Part shown: one piece after another, positions 5,692 to 5,923 of the stretch | Layout: the number at the start of each line of letters is the position of its first letter | Numbering within the stretch: position 1 is the first letter of the stretch | Source: an uncultured Mycoplasmatota bacterium | GTDB taxonomy: Bacteria > Bacillota_I > Bacilli_A > RF39 > UBA660 | Direction of reading: 5' to 3' | Assembly: GCA_947643295.1 (NCBI GenBank) | Contig: CANRVM010000069.1 | Span: 1-5,923 of the forward strand | DNA: 5,923 bases | Notes under the pieces: model-generated | What the model saw: only the letters and a program-made list of their open reading frames with translations | Databases searched by the model: none | Told to the model about the DNA's origin: nothing | Program-made: the position numbers and the translations under genes

Positions 5692-5923
5692 CTATTTTTT
5701 AAATTTATATTTAGTTGGGTTTGATGATTCAATCAAATTAGAATCCAATAACAAAGCGATTACCTCTGATGCTCTTGATTTTTTCACACCAAATATTTCT
5801 GAGGCATCTTCCCATTTAAAATCGTATTGATAAGTAAATCTGTCGAATAGTTTTTGTATTTTTTCTTGTGTGTTTTTAGATACATTGGATGGAAGATTTT
5901 TATACAACTTAATCACAAAATAA
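5692..5923 (-). CDS. C-terminal winged-helix domain of a larger protein (partial)
   Basis: The frame is open from the window edge to the TAG at 5694-5692. It contains a helix-turn-helix of winged-helix type: DASEIFGVKKSRASEVIALL followed by a short LIESSNPTKYKF wing and a lysine-rich end. Such domains end many Fic-family proteins and AlbA/AAA_4-type ATP-binding proteins, as well as small regulators. A GTG at 5916 could start a 74-residue protein, but too little sequence remains upstream to see a ribosome binding site, and the frame has no stop before the edge. I therefore treat it as the tail of a longer gene. The function is unknown beyond probable DNA binding. Confidence 0.6.
   Translation of the reverse strand, partial: YFVIKLYKNLPSNVSKNTQEKIQKLFDRFTYQYDFKWEDASEIFGVKKSRASEVIALLLDSNLIESSNPTKYKFKK

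Overview
The window is an AT-rich segment, read with the standard bacterial code (spoVAC ends in TGA and tryptophan is TGG). It comes from an endospore-forming low-GC Firmicute. The sporulation genes (a SpoIIAA-like protein, sigma-F, SpoVAC, SpoVAD, SpoVAE) and upstream matches to the Spo0A box TGTCGAA are the reasons for this placement. I cannot name the genus from sequence alone; an uncultured gut-type Bacilli or Erysipelotrichia-like lineage would fit.

Layout. Bases 1-33 may be the tail of a plus-strand gene. A plus-strand HD-domain phosphohydrolase follows (46-564). Its reading frame continues in phase past a TAA for another 80 codons to 807, so it looks like one gene split by a nonsense codon. 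A clear terminator hairpin (806-831) closes it. Bases 832-1600 hold no intact gene. The minus strand there carries broken hydrophobic reading frames that look like a decayed membrane-protein gene.

Everything from 1600 to the right end lies on the minus strand, so transcription runs right to left. The order is: the C-terminal end of a winged-helix protein (5923-5692); a diacylglycerol/lipid kinase (5577-4639) with its own extended -10 promoter and terminator; then the sporulation block. That block has a regulatory region with Spo0A-box-like sites (4565-4597) and a sigma-A-like promoter (4564-4533). These lead into the SpoIIAA-like gene (4511-4173) and sigF (4170-3529). A hairpin with a T-run (3518-3486) follows, then the overlapping genes spoVAC (3442-2999), spoVAD (3002-2010) and spoVAE (2010-1660), and a terminator (1633-1601).

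How the genes work together (from known biology). Spo0A~P starts sporulation and switches on the spoIIA operon. Sigma-F becomes active in the forespore and leads to sigma-G, and the spoVA genes then make the inner-membrane channel that moves Ca-dipicolinic acid into the spore. The main oddity is that spoIIAB, the anti-sigma kinase normally between spoIIAA and sigF, is absent. In the SpoIIAA-like protein, the serine that SpoIIAB would phosphorylate is replaced by glutamate. Together these suggest that control of sigma-F has been rewired in this lineage.
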